A DNA stretch of 64,000 nt from Pseudomonadota bacterium (GCA_023403845.1 JAEYDL010000016.1:1-64000); one strand, 5' to 3'; counted from the first letter of the stretch, positions 52,633-62,146 are shown. Program-made: numbers and translations. Notes: generated from the sequence alone by a model not told the origin.

Positions 52633-53538
52633 ATGAATCTTCTGGAGAGCATCGGATCTACCCCCCTTGTCCGCCTTGAGCGCATCAGGGAAGCTCAGGA
52701 CGCCGAAATTCTTGTAAAGCTCGAGTCCCGTAATCCCGGCGGCTCCATCAAGGATCGTGCCGCGCTGCAGATGGTACGGGGCGCACTGAAAAACGGAAGG
52801 CTGAAACCAGGCGGAACGCTGGTCGAACCCACCAGCGGCAACACAGGCATAGGTCTTGCCGTAGCTGCGACCTGGCTAAACCTGAAGCTGGTGCTGACCA
52901 TGCCGGAATCCATGAGCGAAGAACGGAAGGCCTTGTTACGCGGTTTCGGCGCCCGCCTTGTGCTGACGCCCGCCGCTGACGGCATGGCTGGTTCTGTGGC
53001 TGAAGCGCAACGGTTGGCTGAAGAATATGGCTATGTTCTTTTGGATCAGTTTTCCAATCCTGATAACGCCTATGCCCATTATCTATCCACCGGACCAGAA
53101 ATTCTGCGTGAAACGGAAACACTGGATGCCTTCGTTGCTGGTGTAGGCACAGGAGGCACCCTTACCGGCATCGGCCGCTTTCTCCGCGAACGGCTGCCTT
53201 CTGTCGCGCTCTATGCCGTGGAACCGGCTGAATCAGCCGTTCTGTCCGGAAAACCCGCCGGGGCGCACCTAATTCAGGGAATCGGAGCCGGATTCGTGCC
53301 GAAACTTCTCGACCGCTCCATCCTGACCGGCATCTTGCCCATCCCCGGAGAGGAGGCTATTCGAACGGCCCGACGTCTGCTCACCGAGGAAGGCATCTCC
53401 TGCGGCATCTCCTCCGGAGCCAACGTGGCAGGAGCGCTCATGCTTGCGGCACGCCCTGAATTCAAGGGCAAACGTATTGTGACCGTCCTGCCGGATACCG
53501 GCGAACGTTACCTCTCCACACGTTTGTTTCAGAACTGA
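52633..53538 (+). CDS. Cysteine synthase (O-acetylserine sulfhydrylase)
   Basis: Fold type II PLP enzyme forming L-Cys from O-acetylserine and sulfide. The PLP lysine is in RNPGGSIKDRAA, the Asn loop is PTSGNTGIGLA, the phosphate loop is GTGGTLTGIGR, and SCGISSGANVAGAL is near the end. At 301 residues it matches CysK and CysM; the short form and N-terminus (MNLLESIGSTPLVRL) lean to CysM, but this is not decisive. It has AAAGGAGC upstream. It stands alone; an Rrf2-family gene follows after 140 AT-rich bases. Confidence 0.9.
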   Translation: MNLLESIGSTPLVRLERIREAQDAEILVKLESRNPGGSIKDRAALQMVRGALKNGRLKPGGTLVEPTSGNTGIGLAVAATWLNLKLVLTMPESMSEERKALLRGFGARLVLTPAADGMAGSVAEAQRLAEEYGYVLLDQFSNPDNAYAHYLSTGPEILRETETLDAFVAGVGTGGTLTGIGRFLRERLPSVALYAVEPAESAVLSGKPAGAHLIQGIGAGFVPKLLDRSILTGILPIPGEEAIRTARRLLTEEGISCGISSGANVAGALMLAARPEFKGKRIVTVLPDTGERYLSTRLFQN

Positions 53539-53678
53539 AAGAGAATACATGCCAGTTAAGCTGACATGCTATGGTTGAAGAATTACACTTGACTTCGATT
53601 ATTTTTAGCATATTTTTTATTAAAAATAACTGGTAATAGAGTATTCTGCATCACAGTTCCAATATACTGGAATTTATT

Positions 53679-54110
53679 ATGAGAATAAATACAAAGTGTT
53701 CTATTGCCTTACATTGTATCCTATTTATAGCAATATATGAAAATAATCTTAAAATAACCAGTGAAGTACTTGCAAAAAGCACAGGCTGTAATGCTGTAAT
53801 TATCAGAAACATCCTTAGCCTGCTGCAAAAAGCAGGAATTATTTCAATTACTCGGGGGATGGGTGGGGCTCATCTCCTCAAGGAAGCATGTGATTTAACT
53901 CTGTGGGATATTTATAGATCTCTTGAACCAAATGGCCTTGGGCATCTTATGGGCGTTCATCCCGAACCCTCCCCGGACTGCCCTGTCGGGAAAAATATAG
54001 AAACAATATTAAGAAAATCATACGCGGAAATTGAAAACTCCGTAAAAACAGCGATGAACAACATCACGCTGCAACATCTGTTAGACCAATACAATACTTT
54101 TCAGTATTAA
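53679..54110 (+). CDS. Rrf2-family regulator (YwnA-like)
   Basis: Winged-helix regulator, 143 residues. Helix-turn-helix NLKITSEVLAKSTGCNAVII then RNILSLLQKAGIISITRGMG match Rrf2. The sensor region has CDLTLWDIYRSLEPNG and DCPVGKNIETIL; it lacks the three clustered Cys of IscR/NsrR, so it should not bind an Fe-S cluster in that way, and YwnA-like members are the better comparison. Base composition is markedly AT-rich, unlike the flanking genes. A promoter-like TTGACT (53589-53594) lies upstream. A flavodoxin gene follows on the same strand and is its probable target. Confidence 0.85.
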   Translation: MRINTKCSIALHCILFIAIYENNLKITSEVLAKSTGCNAVIIRNILSLLQKAGIISITRGMGGAHLLKEACDLTLWDIYRSLEPNGLGHLMGVHPEPSPDCPVGKNIETILRKSYAEIENSVKTAMNNITLQHLLDQYNTFQY

Positions 54111-54148
54111 TATATTGATATGATTTATTATTTTTATAGTTGTAACTA

Positions 54149-54176
54149 TTGACATTACAATAAGTGATAGTATACA
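54149..54176 (+). promoter_or_regulatory. Sigma-70-type promoter of the flavodoxin gene
   Basis: TTGACA at 54149-54154 and TATACA at 54171-54176 with a 16-base spacer, 46 bases before the start codon. The neighbouring TAGTTGTAACTA half-palindrome at about 54137-54148 is a possible Rrf2 site. Confidence 0.6.
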
Positions 54177-54221
54177 TCTGAGATGTAACACATAAACTTA
54201 CAACGCAGTCAGAGGTATGCT

Positions 54222-54719
54222 ATGAGAATGACCGTACTCTACTATTCAAAAACAGGAAACACGCTTAAAATGGCTGAAGCGATAGCAACTGGTATGCAGT
54301 CCATTGCGAAAGCAGAAGCCAAATCTTTTTCTATTGAAAGAATTGATGAGGACTGGCTCAAGACAAGTAAATGCGTTGTCGTAGGTTCTCCCATCTATAT
54401 GGCCAGTGTATCCGGAAAAGTAAAAGAATGGCTTGAAGGTCCTTGTCTGAAATACGGACTATCAGGAAAACTTGGAGGCGCATTTGCCACTGCAGATTAT
54501 ATTCACGGTGGTGGCGAACTGGGAATCCGTACCATTTTGGACCATATGATGGTCCTTGGCATGCTCACTTTTTCCGGGGGAGGGGCATTTGGAAAACCGG
54601 TTATTCATTTAGGGCCTGTCGCCATCAATAAAAATCTGGAGGCCAGCAGAGAACTTTTTGAAATATACGGCAAGCGTATGGCATCAGAAGCCCTGAAACT
54701 TTTTACCCCAACGTGTTAA
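54222..54719 (+). CDS. Flavodoxin-family protein / NAD(P)H-dependent oxidoreductase
   Basis: FMN-binding flavodoxin fold, 165 residues. The phosphate loop is YYSKTGNTLKMAEAIATGM. VVVGSPIYMASVSGKVKEWL and GGAFATADYIHGGGELGIRT are FMN-isoalloxazine loops as in WrbA/flavodoxin-like reductases. Like its neighbour Rrf2 gene it is more AT-rich than the flanks. Probably regulated by that Rrf2 protein in response to a redox or quinone stress; this is inference from context. Confidence 0.85.
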   Translation: MRMTVLYYSKTGNTLKMAEAIATGMQSIAKAEAKSFSIERIDEDWLKTSKCVVVGSPIYMASVSGKVKEWLEGPCLKYGLSGKLGGAFATADYIHGGGELGIRTILDHMMVLGMLTFSGGGAFGKPVIHLGPVAINKNLEASRELFEIYGKRMASEALKLFTPTC

Positions 54720-54769
54720 GCCGATTCTATTGCCTTTATGCCAACAGACAATGATGATTTTTAATCATC

Positions 54770-54813
54770 AAAAAACCGTCCCTCAAGCTGCTGAGAAGCC
54801 GCTTGGGGGACGG
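54770..54813 (-). terminator. Terminator of the dtd-fadD operon
   Basis: CCGTCCCTCAAGC (54776-54788) and GCTTGGGGGACGG (54801-54813) form a 13-bp stem with one wobble pair; TTTTTT follows on the minus strand. The plus-strand side (CCATTTT) could serve the flavodoxin gene as well. Confidence 0.8.
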
Positions 54814-54918
54814 CCATTTTACTGATAGGTGAATTGTGTGATGCACTCAGTTCCCCAATAGTCCGTAACCGGACCCCTATGGGAAAAATCTCTCTGTCAA
54901 AGAGAATCTCATAAAGAA

Positions 54919-55389
54919 TTACCCAGAAAATTCCGCAGAATCCAACAAGATGGTAACGGGACCCCAGTTGGTCAGTCCTACATCCATATCAGCTGCAAAA
55001 ATACCCTGTTGTACCCGCCCCGGAAGCCGTTCCTCCACGGCCCGCACGAAACGCGCATAAAGCTCGGCGGCGATGTCGGGATGGCAGGCCAGATGAAAGG
55101 AAGGACGCTTGCCCTTTCTGCAGTCCGCATAGAGGGTGAACTGCGATACCAGCAGGATTTCTCCGCCGCAATCCTCCAGGCTCAGGTTCATCTTGCCTGC
55201 ATCATCCTGAAAAATCCGCAGACCGACCAGTTTTTCGACCAGAGCCGACCAGATATGACTTCCCGGCAGCTCTGGTCCATCCATACTGCCGAATCCCACC
55301 AGAACCAGCAGTCCAGGACCTATCGCCGCCACACGGTCGTCAGCAACCGTTACATGTGCCTCGCGGACACGCTGAATCAGTAATCGCAT
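54919..55389 (-). CDS. dtd: D-aminoacyl-tRNA deacylase
   Basis: Editing enzyme that removes D-amino acids from tRNA. MRLLIQRVREAHVTV, the catalytic stretch LLVSQFTLYADCRKGKRPSF, and LTNWGPVTILLDS (Gly-cisPro equivalent GPVT) are characteristic. ATG 55389 is 4 bases after the fadD stop, so the two are cotranscribed. The longer frame to 55569 lies inside fadD. 156 residues. Confidence 0.93.
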   Translation of the reverse strand: MRLLIQRVREAHVTVADDRVAAIGPGLLVLVGFGSMDGPELPGSHIWSALVEKLVGLRIFQDDAGKMNLSLEDCGGEILLVSQFTLYADCRKGKRPSFHLACHPDIAAELYARFVRAVEERLPGRVQQGIFAADMDVGLTNWGPVTILLDSAEFSG

Positions 55390-55393
55390 AGGC

Positions 55394-57181
55394 TCAGACA
55401 GCCTTTTTGTCCTGATCTGAAACGGATTCCTCTTCCTTTTGAACACAGGAAGCCGCGACCGTTTCATCCGTCTTTTTCGAAGGTTCTCCCGCGGTGCTTT
55501 TGCCCAGCTCCTCCTCACGCAGAATACGGCGCAGGACCTTGCCGACCATACTCTTCGGAAGCTCCTCACGGAACTCGATCAGTCTGGGCACCTTGAACGA
55601 CGCCAGTTTCTGACGGCAGTAGGCAACCACCTCCGGCACGGTCAGATTGGCCCCCTCCTCGGGAACGATATAGGCCTTGATGGTTTCGCCCCGCGAACGA
55701 TGATTGACGCCCACGGTGACAGCTTCGCGAATTTTGGGATGCGAATGCAGCACTTCATCGATTTCACGCGGGTATACGTTGTATCCACCGACGATGATCA
55801 GATCCTTCTTGCGATCGACGATATAAAAATAGCCATCATCATCCATATAGGCGATGTCGCCCGTATACAGCCAGCCGTCACGCAGAGTCCGTTCCGTTTC
55901 CTCGGGACGTTGCCAGTATCCGGCCATGACCTGCGGGCCGTGAATTACCAGTTCACCGATCTCATTGGGACCAAGGGTGCGTGTTCCCGTTTCCGTATCC
56001 ACGATACGGGCCAGAGTACCCGGCAGAGGAACGCCGATGGACCCCGGTTTCTGCAGTCCGAACACCGGATTGGCGTGCGTCACGGGCGAAGCCTCGGTCA
56101 GACCGAATCCTTCCGTAATAGGCGTGCCGGTGACTTCCTCGAATCGTTTGAGCCATTCCACCGGCATGGGCGCGGAACCGGAAATGCAGAAAACGATGTG
56201 ATGCAGGTCGTACTGCGCCAAATTCTTTTGCTGCAACAGGGAAATATATACGGAAGGCGCGCCAATGAAGGCCGTGAATCTGTACTTTTTGAACGCCTCC
56301 AGCATATCGCCGGGCACATAGCGCGGCATGGGCACCACCCTGGCTCCCATCCGGGCGGGCAACAACAGCGTGATGGTCAGACCGAAAACATGAAAAAGTG
56401 GCAACAACGCCAGAAAAACATGCTCGCGGTCCGGAGGCTGCTGGACGAGTTCCACGAGCTGAGTCAGATTGGCCATCAGATTATAATGCGTCAGCATGGC
56501 CCCCTTGGCCACGCCGGTCGTTCCTCCGGTATACTGGAGAATGGCGATCCGTTCACGCGGATTTTTCACCTCGACACTCAGCCGCTCCCCGCTGCGGAAC
56601 AGATCGGACCAGGCTACAACTTTCCGTCCATCAAACGGAACGGAAACCCATGTTCCCTGACGTCTGGCAGAAAAAGGCTGGAGCCAGCTCAACGGAAAGC
56701 GCAAAGCGTCCCGAATCCGGGTCACATAACAGACATCCAGATCAAGCCGATCCAGCAACGGAGCCAGCTTGGGCCAAAAGATATCCAACGTAACGAGATG
56801 TTTTACCCCGGCATCATGAATCTGATGCGTCAGCTCGGACTCCATGTACAAGGGATTGGTCATGACCGCGATGGCTCCCGCCTTGATCACGCCCCAGAAG
56901 GCGATGAACGTCTGCGGCAGGTTGGGCAGCATTATGGATACCCGATCCCCTTCTCTCACACCGCGTCTGCGCAATGCGGCAGCCAGCCGTTCAGCCTGAA
57001 TCTGCAGTTCCAGATAACTGATCCGCGTATTTTGAAAAAGAATGGCGTCACGCTTGCCGTATTCGGCGGCGGTCCGGTCAAGCACAGTGGCAAGGCCCAT
57101 TTCAGGAATGTCAACGGTATGCGCGACACCTTCATCATAACTGGAGAACCAGGGATACTCGGTAGGATACTGTTGGCTCAT
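55394..57181 (-). CDS. Long-chain-fatty-acid--CoA ligase
   Basis: ANL-family adenylating enzyme activating fatty acids with ATP and CoA. P-loop-like motif is LQYTGGTTGVAKGAMLTHYN; GFGLTEASPVTHANPV is motif II; GWLYTGDIAYMDDDGYFYIVDRKKDLIIVGGYNVYPREIDE spans the hinge (key GD, R and K). The C-terminal catalytic Lys is in ELPKSMVGKVLRR. A charged tail of about 40 residues follows. ATG 57181 is chosen although the site upstream is weak; the frame extends 43 codons further. 595 residues. First gene of an operon with dtd. Confidence 0.88.
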   Translation of the reverse strand: MSQQYPTEYPWFSSYDEGVAHTVDIPEMGLATVLDRTAAEYGKRDAILFQNTRISYLELQIQAERLAAALRRRGVREGDRVSIMLPNLPQTFIAFWGVIKAGAIAVMTNPLYMESELTHQIHDAGVKHLVTLDIFWPKLAPLLDRLDLDVCYVTRIRDALRFPLSWLQPFSARRQGTWVSVPFDGRKVVAWSDLFRSGERLSVEVKNPRERIAILQYTGGTTGVAKGAMLTHYNLMANLTQLVELVQQPPDREHVFLALLPLFHVFGLTITLLLPARMGARVVPMPRYVPGDMLEAFKKYRFTAFIGAPSVYISLLQQKNLAQYDLHHIVFCISGSAPMPVEWLKRFEEVTGTPITEGFGLTEASPVTHANPVFGLQKPGSIGVPLPGTLARIVDTETGTRTLGPNEIGELVIHGPQVMAGYWQRPEETERTLRDGWLYTGDIAYMDDDGYFYIVDRKKDLIIVGGYNVYPREIDEVLHSHPKIREAVTVGVNHRSRGETIKAYIVPEEGANLTVPEVVAYCRQKLASFKVPRLIEFREELPKSMVGKVLRRILREEELGKSTAGEPSKKTDETVAASCVQKEEESVSDQDKKAV

Positions 57182-57382
57182 GTCGATCCGCAGTGCAAAG
57201 AAGGTTAAGCCGGAAGGAATGCAGACAATATTCCTGACTGATAGCATGTACGGTACGGGAGGACAAGGGCAATATCCTGCAGCAATGCGCATCCCGTCAT
57301 ACAGGCCCACCTCCGCCTTTCCGGCCCCCGCGTTCCGGAACGGGAATCAACAGAAACCACAAACCGACGACTGTCCCCTGTT

Positions 57383-58588
57383 TCAGCGCAAGGCGGAAAC
57401 GACGGCTACAGCCTTGATGCCAAGACCTTCTCCGGTAAAACCAAGCCCCTCTTCCGTGGTCGCTTTCACATTGACCCGGGAGACCTCTATTCCCAGCAGT
57501 CGCGCCACATTCCGTCGAATGGCCTCTCTATGGGGACCGATGCGGGGAATCTGAGCAATGATCGTCAGATCAGCATGAACGATGCGCACCCCCTCTTCAC
57601 GCACTCGTCCAACGACGTCGTCCAGAACAACGGCGGAATTCATATTGTCGAATGCGGGATCGGCATCAGGAAACAACAATCCGATATCCCCCCCCCCAAT
57701 GCACCCCAAAAGGGCATCCATCAACGCATGCAGAAGCACATCCCCATCCGAATGGGCCAGAACTTCAGGGGAATCTGGAATATGCACGCCACCAAGCCGC
57801 ATGGGGCGGGCAGGCTGGGACGAGGCGCTTTCCTGTGCATATCTGTGGACGTCATATCCATATCCTGCACAAGGTTCCGCGATATTTTTTTCCTGCAGCA
57901 TCTCAAGATCCTCCGGCGAAGTTATCTTGCGGTTCTCCGGCTCTCCCTCCACCAGCCATACGGGAAAACCGGCCCGTTCAAGCACGCTGGCGTCGTCGGT
58001 CACGACCCATCCCTCCGTCCGCGCCCGTGCATGAGCCGCGCGAAGCGTTCGCAGATCAAATCCCTGTGGCGTCTGCACGGCGGCCAGCGCAGCCCGGTCC
58101 GGAGTCATGGAAACCAGGCCGTCCGCAACGATCTTGATCGTATCCGTCACCGGAAGGCCGGGAATGATCCCGCCCGACGTCCCGGAATCTTCCTGCCTTT
58201 CCAGTGCGTCCAGCACTCGATTGACCAACAGGGGGGAAACGAAAGGACGAGCGGCGTCATGGACAAGCACCCTGGAGCAGTCACGAGGCAAGGCATCCAA
58301 TCCATTGCATACGGAATGTTGCCTCAGCTTTCCTCCGGGTACGACGCGCCAGGCAAGGCCGGAGGTCTCCTTCCGCATCAGTTCGGATACGCGCTCCCGC
58401 TCGGCCTCAAGAACGTTTTCGGGGAAAACGAATACAATGCCGCCAAGCCGGGCACACCGGGAAAAAGTCCGGACGGATTCCCAGTACAGGGGATTGCCGT
58501 GCCACTCCAGAAACTGTTTCGGCATGCCGCCCGTTGCGGAAGCCAGACGCGCGCCCTGCCCCGCGGCAAGAAGAACTGTCCAGATCAT
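57383..58588 (-). CDS. ispDF: Bifunctional IspD-IspF of the MEP isoprenoid pathway
   Basis: 401-residue fusion. Residues 1-225 are IspD (CDP-ME synthase): VLLAAGQGARLASATGGMPKQF binds CTP, and VLVHDAARPFVSPLLV, TDDASVLER are conserved. Residues 240-401 are IspF (MECDP synthase): YGYDVHRY with the metal Asp and His, LAHSDGDVLLHALMDALLG, and the C-terminal KATTEEGLGFTGEGLGIKA. The intervening enzyme IspE is not here. Such fusions occur in Desulfovibrio and epsilon- and alphaproteobacteria. It starts at ATG 58588. Confidence 0.93.
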   Translation of the reverse strand: MIWTVLLAAGQGARLASATGGMPKQFLEWHGNPLYWESVRTFSRCARLGGIVFVFPENVLEAERERVSELMRKETSGLAWRVVPGGKLRQHSVCNGLDALPRDCSRVLVHDAARPFVSPLLVNRVLDALERQEDSGTSGGIIPGLPVTDTIKIVADGLVSMTPDRAALAAVQTPQGFDLRTLRAAHARARTEGWVVTDDASVLERAGFPVWLVEGEPENRKITSPEDLEMLQEKNIAEPCAGYGYDVHRYAQESASSQPARPMRLGGVHIPDSPEVLAHSDGDVLLHALMDALLGCIGGGDIGLLFPDADPAFDNMNSAVVLDDVVGRVREEGVRIVHADLTIIAQIPRIGPHREAIRRNVARLLGIEVSRVNVKATTEEGLGFTGEGLGIKAVAVVSALR

Positions 58589-58609
58589 GTCTGCTTTCCT
58601 GATGATGGT

Positions 58610-58647
58610 AAAAGGCTCCGGCGCGCTCTTTGCAAAACGCCGGAGCC
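58610..58647 (-). terminator. Terminator of rnpB
   Basis: GGCTCCGGCG and CGCCGGAGCC form a perfect 10-bp stem (58614-58623 and 58638-58647) just past the rnpB 3' end; a short T-run (TTTT) follows on the minus strand. Confidence 0.75.
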
Positions 58648-58656
58648 GAAAAAATC

Positions 58657-59034
58657 GGGAGTCGGACTGTAAGCCGGGTTTTGTACCCGCTCCGACAGCG
58701 GTCGAAACAGGCGGTCGTCATTCCTCTAGGAACGCAGTTACCCGCGCTCTCAAGCAACCTACCCGGAAGCGTTGGCCGGGCCGGCCCGCTTCCCTATTTG
58801 GTCTTGCTTCGAATGGGGCTTGCCTAGCTCGGCACGTCACCGTGCCGACTGGTGGTCTCTTACTCCACCGTTTCACCCTTACCACCCGGGGGTGGCGGTT
58901 TGCTTTCTGTGGCGCTCTCCGAGGATCGCTCCTCCTGGATGTTATCCAGCATTCCGCCCTGTGAAGCCCGGACTTTCCTCCCCGTTATCCCCGCACAGGC
59001 GGAGAATAACGCAGCGACGACCCGTCCGGCTCCC
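58657..59034 (-). ncRNA. rnpB: RNase P RNA, bacterial class A
   Basis: Ribozyme part of RNase P. The minus strand begins GGGAGCCGGAC and ends GTCCGACTCCC, which pair as helix P1 with one mismatch. Near the 3' end it reads AACCCGGCTTACAG, the well known conserved rnpB end, and near the 5' end GAGGAAAGTCCGGGCT, the CR-I core. About 378 nt, the expected size. It is followed by a terminator and lies upstream of ispDF on the same strand. Confidence 0.92.
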
Positions 59035-59136
59035 GAAATTCATGCGGCCTTCCACGAAACTTGTGTTTCCCGGCATGAGGCCGTGTCTTCCCATATGAAA
59101 GTCTAGAGAACCCGGCCCTTCATACCCGGAAAATCC

Positions 59137-59901
59137 CTATTCTTCCGTTCCAGCCTTGGATTCGGGCTGTTCCGTCTCATCCTTGAAGTGCTCCACCCAG
59201 TAAATAAGGCGTTGGCAGTTGGGACAATTGATGATCTTGTGCCCGCTCTGCAACTCGATGAAGGTCTGCGGAGGAATGGAAATCTGGCACCCCGAGCAGA
59301 CGCCGGCCGTTACGGAAACTATTACGGGATGCGGCAGACGACGCCGGATGAACTCGTAACGATCAAGGACGGGCCGGGGCACCTCAGAGCCGGTAACCTT
59401 GCGTACGTCTTCCAGTTCGGTCCGCCTTTGCCGGGCCGCCTCAAGACGAGCGTCAAGGTTCACCTGTTTGGTTTCCACCTCGGCCTTGAGATCCGCCCAG
59501 ATGGCATCAACGTCGCGCAGGGCGGCGTCCTGACGCAGCTTTTCCTCCAGCAGTGCGGCCTTTTCTTCCTCGCGGGAACGGTTCACGCGCTCCATGTTGT
59601 CCATCTCCCGGGCCATAGCCTGATATTCGCGGGAATTGGACACCTGCATCATCTTGTTCTTGCTTTTCTTGATCCGGCTGCTGTCATCGTCAATCTCGCC
59701 ATTGATGCGCTTTTCCTGCTCTTTCAGATGCGCGAGCTTTTCCAGCACGCGCTCGCGCTGCGCATCAACGGTCGCGAATCTAGCCTTGAGCGTTTCCAGC
59801 TCCTTCGGCGCCTGTTCGAGTTCCGTTTCCACATCATGAATGGCGTCGTCCACACGCTGCAGAGACACAAGCTGCCGGATCTGTTCGAGATAAAGGCTCA
59901 C
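59137..59901 (-). CDS. Coiled-coil protein with C-terminal zinc ribbon (CT398-like)
   Basis: Residues 1-170 form a long coiled coil rich in Glu, Lys, Arg (for example ETLKARFATVDAQRERVLEK). The C-terminal ribbon has four Cys in CSGCQISIPPQ and CPNCQRLIYW, the zf-RING_7 pattern. The family binds DNA or interacts with flagellar/secretion ATPases in some bacteria; the role here is unknown. GTG 59901 with AGGAG upstream is chosen. 254 residues. It is 4 bases after the NIF3 gene, so the two are cotranscribed. Confidence 0.85.
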   Translation of the reverse strand: MSLYLEQIRQLVSLQRVDDAIHDVETELEQAPKELETLKARFATVDAQRERVLEKLAHLKEQEKRINGEIDDDSSRIKKSKNKMMQVSNSREYQAMAREMDNMERVNRSREEEKAALLEEKLRQDAALRDVDAIWADLKAEVETKQVNLDARLEAARQRRTELEDVRKVTGSEVPRPVLDRYEFIRRRLPHPVIVSVTAGVCSGCQISIPPQTFIELQSGHKIINCPNCQRLIYWVEHFKDETEQPESKAGTEE

Positions 59902-59905
59902 AAGT

Positions 59906-60760
59906 CTACTCCTGAAAGTCTGGTGCTCCGGCTGACCAAGGCCGGTGCGTTGCAAAAAAAGGACGCAAGGGATCCTGCGCTTCAAGAAATTTCACGTCCA
60001 CGCCGGGCAACGAATCCTTCAGACACAGGGAAAAACGGCGCATCATTTCTTCCTCAAGGCTGAAATGCCCCACATCAAGCACGGGAAGGGGCATTTCCAG
60101 CGCCGGATGATACTTGAGATCTCCCGTAATCAACAAGTCCGCCCCCAGCGCAAAGGCTTCTTCCGCCAACGAACCGCCGGAACCGGGACAAATGGCGATC
60201 CGCTCCAGCTGTTCCGGCAGTTTTCCTACCAGCCGGGGGCAGCTCCCCTCAAGCCACGGGGCCAGGGTATTCCGCAAGTCATCCGGCGAAAGGGGCGCTC
60301 TGTTTCCGATCACGCCGAACCCGCAATCCCACCGTCTGCCTTCGCATTCCATTTCACCGGTCTTCTCCAGCACCTCAAGAGGTCCCGAGACGCCTTCAGG
60401 ACGCCTCAGAACGAGTTCTTCCGCCAGCCAGCCCACGGGACCGACCGGGTTGGCATCCAGCGACGTATGCGCGGCGTACAACGGCACGTCGGCCCGAAAC
60501 AGCAGAAAGAGAACCTCCCGATAGGCATCCAGACGATCCGTGAAGCGAGGCTCAAGCGTCAGAGGGTGATGCGACAAAATCATGTCCGCGCCCTCATCCA
60601 GCGCGCGGCTTACCGAAGCCGGGGTAGGATCCAGACAAACCGCCAGTCTGCGTATCTCTTCCCGCCCTGAGGCGACCTGCACTCCCGAACGATCCCAGGA
60701 AGCGGCTATGGACAGCGGCGCTGTCCGCTCGATGTGATGAATGACGTCCGCCAGCTTCAT
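59906..60760 (-). CDS. NIF3-like dinuclear metal-centre protein
   Basis: NIF3/YbgI fold. Metal ligands: MILSHHPLTLEP (His pair), AAHTSLDANPVG (His and Asp), and the C-terminal DVGHFSLEEE (His, Glu). GSGGSLAEEAFALGADLLIT is the central conserved strand. It forms a hexameric toroid in known structures; its enzymatic role is unsettled (GTP cyclohydrolase-like hydrolase proposed). ATG 60760 has GGAAAAAGG upstream. 284 residues. Operon with the zinc-ribbon protein. Confidence 0.9.
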   Translation of the reverse strand: MKLADVIHHIERTAPLSIAASWDRSGVQVASGREEIRRLAVCLDPTPASVSRALDEGADMILSHHPLTLEPRFTDRLDAYREVLFLLFRADVPLYAAHTSLDANPVGPVGWLAEELVLRRPEGVSGPLEVLEKTGEMECEGRRWDCGFGVIGNRAPLSPDDLRNTLAPWLEGSCPRLVGKLPEQLERIAICPGSGGSLAEEAFALGADLLITGDLKYHPALEMPLPVLDVGHFSLEEEMMRRFSLCLKDSLPGVDVKFLEAQDPLRPFFATHRPWSAGAPDFQE

Positions 60761-60926
60761 GCCTTTTTCCTCTTCGTCACGACAAGGGGCGCCACGCCGC
60801 CACACGGGCGGGGCGCCCCGGATATTTCGAATTCGGCGGTTACGGCGTTATTCAAAGGCCAGTCGCTCCTGTTTCGTCGCTGCCGCTTCCGGCAGATGCG
60901 AAACCGATAAAAAACAAGAGAGCAGC

Positions 60927-61760
60927 TCAATTACGACCGACGGGATGTTCCCGCAAGTAACGGACTGCATTGGTGAACAGCGCCGTTCCGGGTACGGCGA
61001 CCTCGCCGCGCGTCCACCCGGGATGATTGGTCGCGTGATGGAAAGCCTCCGGATGCGGCATCAGACCAAGCACGCGCCCGGTAGTGTCGGTAAGTCCGGC
61101 GATGGCGCACGGCGATCCGTTGGGATTCCAAGGATAAGTCTGCGTAGGTTCGCCGGTTTCAGGGTCGGCATACTGAAGGGCGATCAGATTCTCTTCCACC
61201 AGCCGCCGCATGGTTTCCTCATCCCGGGCCACGAGCTTTCCTTCTCCGTGGCGGACCGGCATGGGCAGCAGGCCGTATTCAGCAAGACCTGCAGTAAAGA
61301 CGCACGGACTTTTTGGATTGGGCTTCAGCTGAACCCAACGGTCCTCGTACCGGGCGGAGTCGTTATGGCTCAGGGAAACCTGCCGCTCGAAACGCTTGCC
61401 GTCCAGAGCGGGCAAGATTCCCAGCTTCACCAGCAGCTGAAAACCGTTGCAGATACCAAGTACAAGACCGCCGGCGTCGACGAATTCCCGCAGGCTGTCC
61501 AGCAGCGGACGCCCGGCGGCGTCGGCAAGGTGCAGCCAGCGCTGCGCGGCTGCCTGCCCCGCCCCAAGATCATCCCCGTCAAGAAAACCGCCGGGGAACA
61601 CAAGAAACTGATAGTCGCTCAGCCGGACTTCCGCGGCCACGATATCGGAAAAATGCACCACATCCGCCCTGTCCGCTCCGGCAAGGCGCGCGGCATGCGC
61701 CGTTTCCTTATGGGAATTGGTGCCGTATCCGGTAATGACCAGCGTATTGACCTGACTCAT
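60927..61760 (-). CDS. purQ: Phosphoribosylformylglycinamidine synthase subunit PurQ
   Basis: Glutaminase subunit of FGAM synthase in purine synthesis. Nucleophile Cys in LVLGICNGFQLLVKLG, the His and Glu in MPHPEAFHHATNHPGWTRGE. FPGGFLDGDDLGAG and VRHGEGKLVARDEET also match PurQ or the C-terminal domain of large PurL. 277 residues. PurL and PurS are not in the window. Confidence 0.9.
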   Translation of the reverse strand: MSQVNTLVITGYGTNSHKETAHAARLAGADRADVVHFSDIVAAEVRLSDYQFLVFPGGFLDGDDLGAGQAAAQRWLHLADAAGRPLLDSLREFVDAGGLVLGICNGFQLLVKLGILPALDGKRFERQVSLSHNDSARYEDRWVQLKPNPKSPCVFTAGLAEYGLLPMPVRHGEGKLVARDEETMRRLVEENLIALQYADPETGEPTQTYPWNPNGSPCAIAGLTDTTGRVLGLMPHPEAFHHATNHPGWTRGEVAVPGTALFTNAVRYLREHPVGRN

Positions 61761-62146
61761 CGTCCACCCTTTTCCTGTCTCTAGAATTATGGCGTCCTGC
61801 CGGACTTGCCCGCACCTGTTTCATGGCGTGGCAGTCGTCCCCGATTCATGTGGGGGATTCACTTTAAGCGGCACGGCTCTTCCAGTCAATGCCTGTTTTT
61901 TTTCCGCGAACAGGATATTCTTGCCGGATAATGTTTGCAAGCATGGTTGACGCGAGAGACAACAAGCGCCATTGTAACAGGGATCGAAAACAGGGATTCT
62001 TCTCCACCCGGTCAGGTTCGACGCCCCAATGGGCCGGACGGAAGTTCATTCTGTTTTTCCTGCGGGAGCGCCTCGCGTCCGTTTCGTTTTTATCCCGCTG
62101 ATACGGCGGTATCCTGTCGGGACCAATCATAACTCGAGGTTTCTTT
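61761..62146. other. Divergent intergenic region between purQ and pyrG
   Basis: 386 bases without a gene. A TTGACG at 61947-61952 is a weak -35 candidate without a good -10. No attenuator is evident. Confidence 0.4.

Noticed and set aside
55439..57208. 589-codon open frame on the plus strand over fadD
   Set aside because: It lies opposite a complete acyl-CoA ligase. The protein has no recognisable domain and an odd His/Arg/Gln-rich composition.
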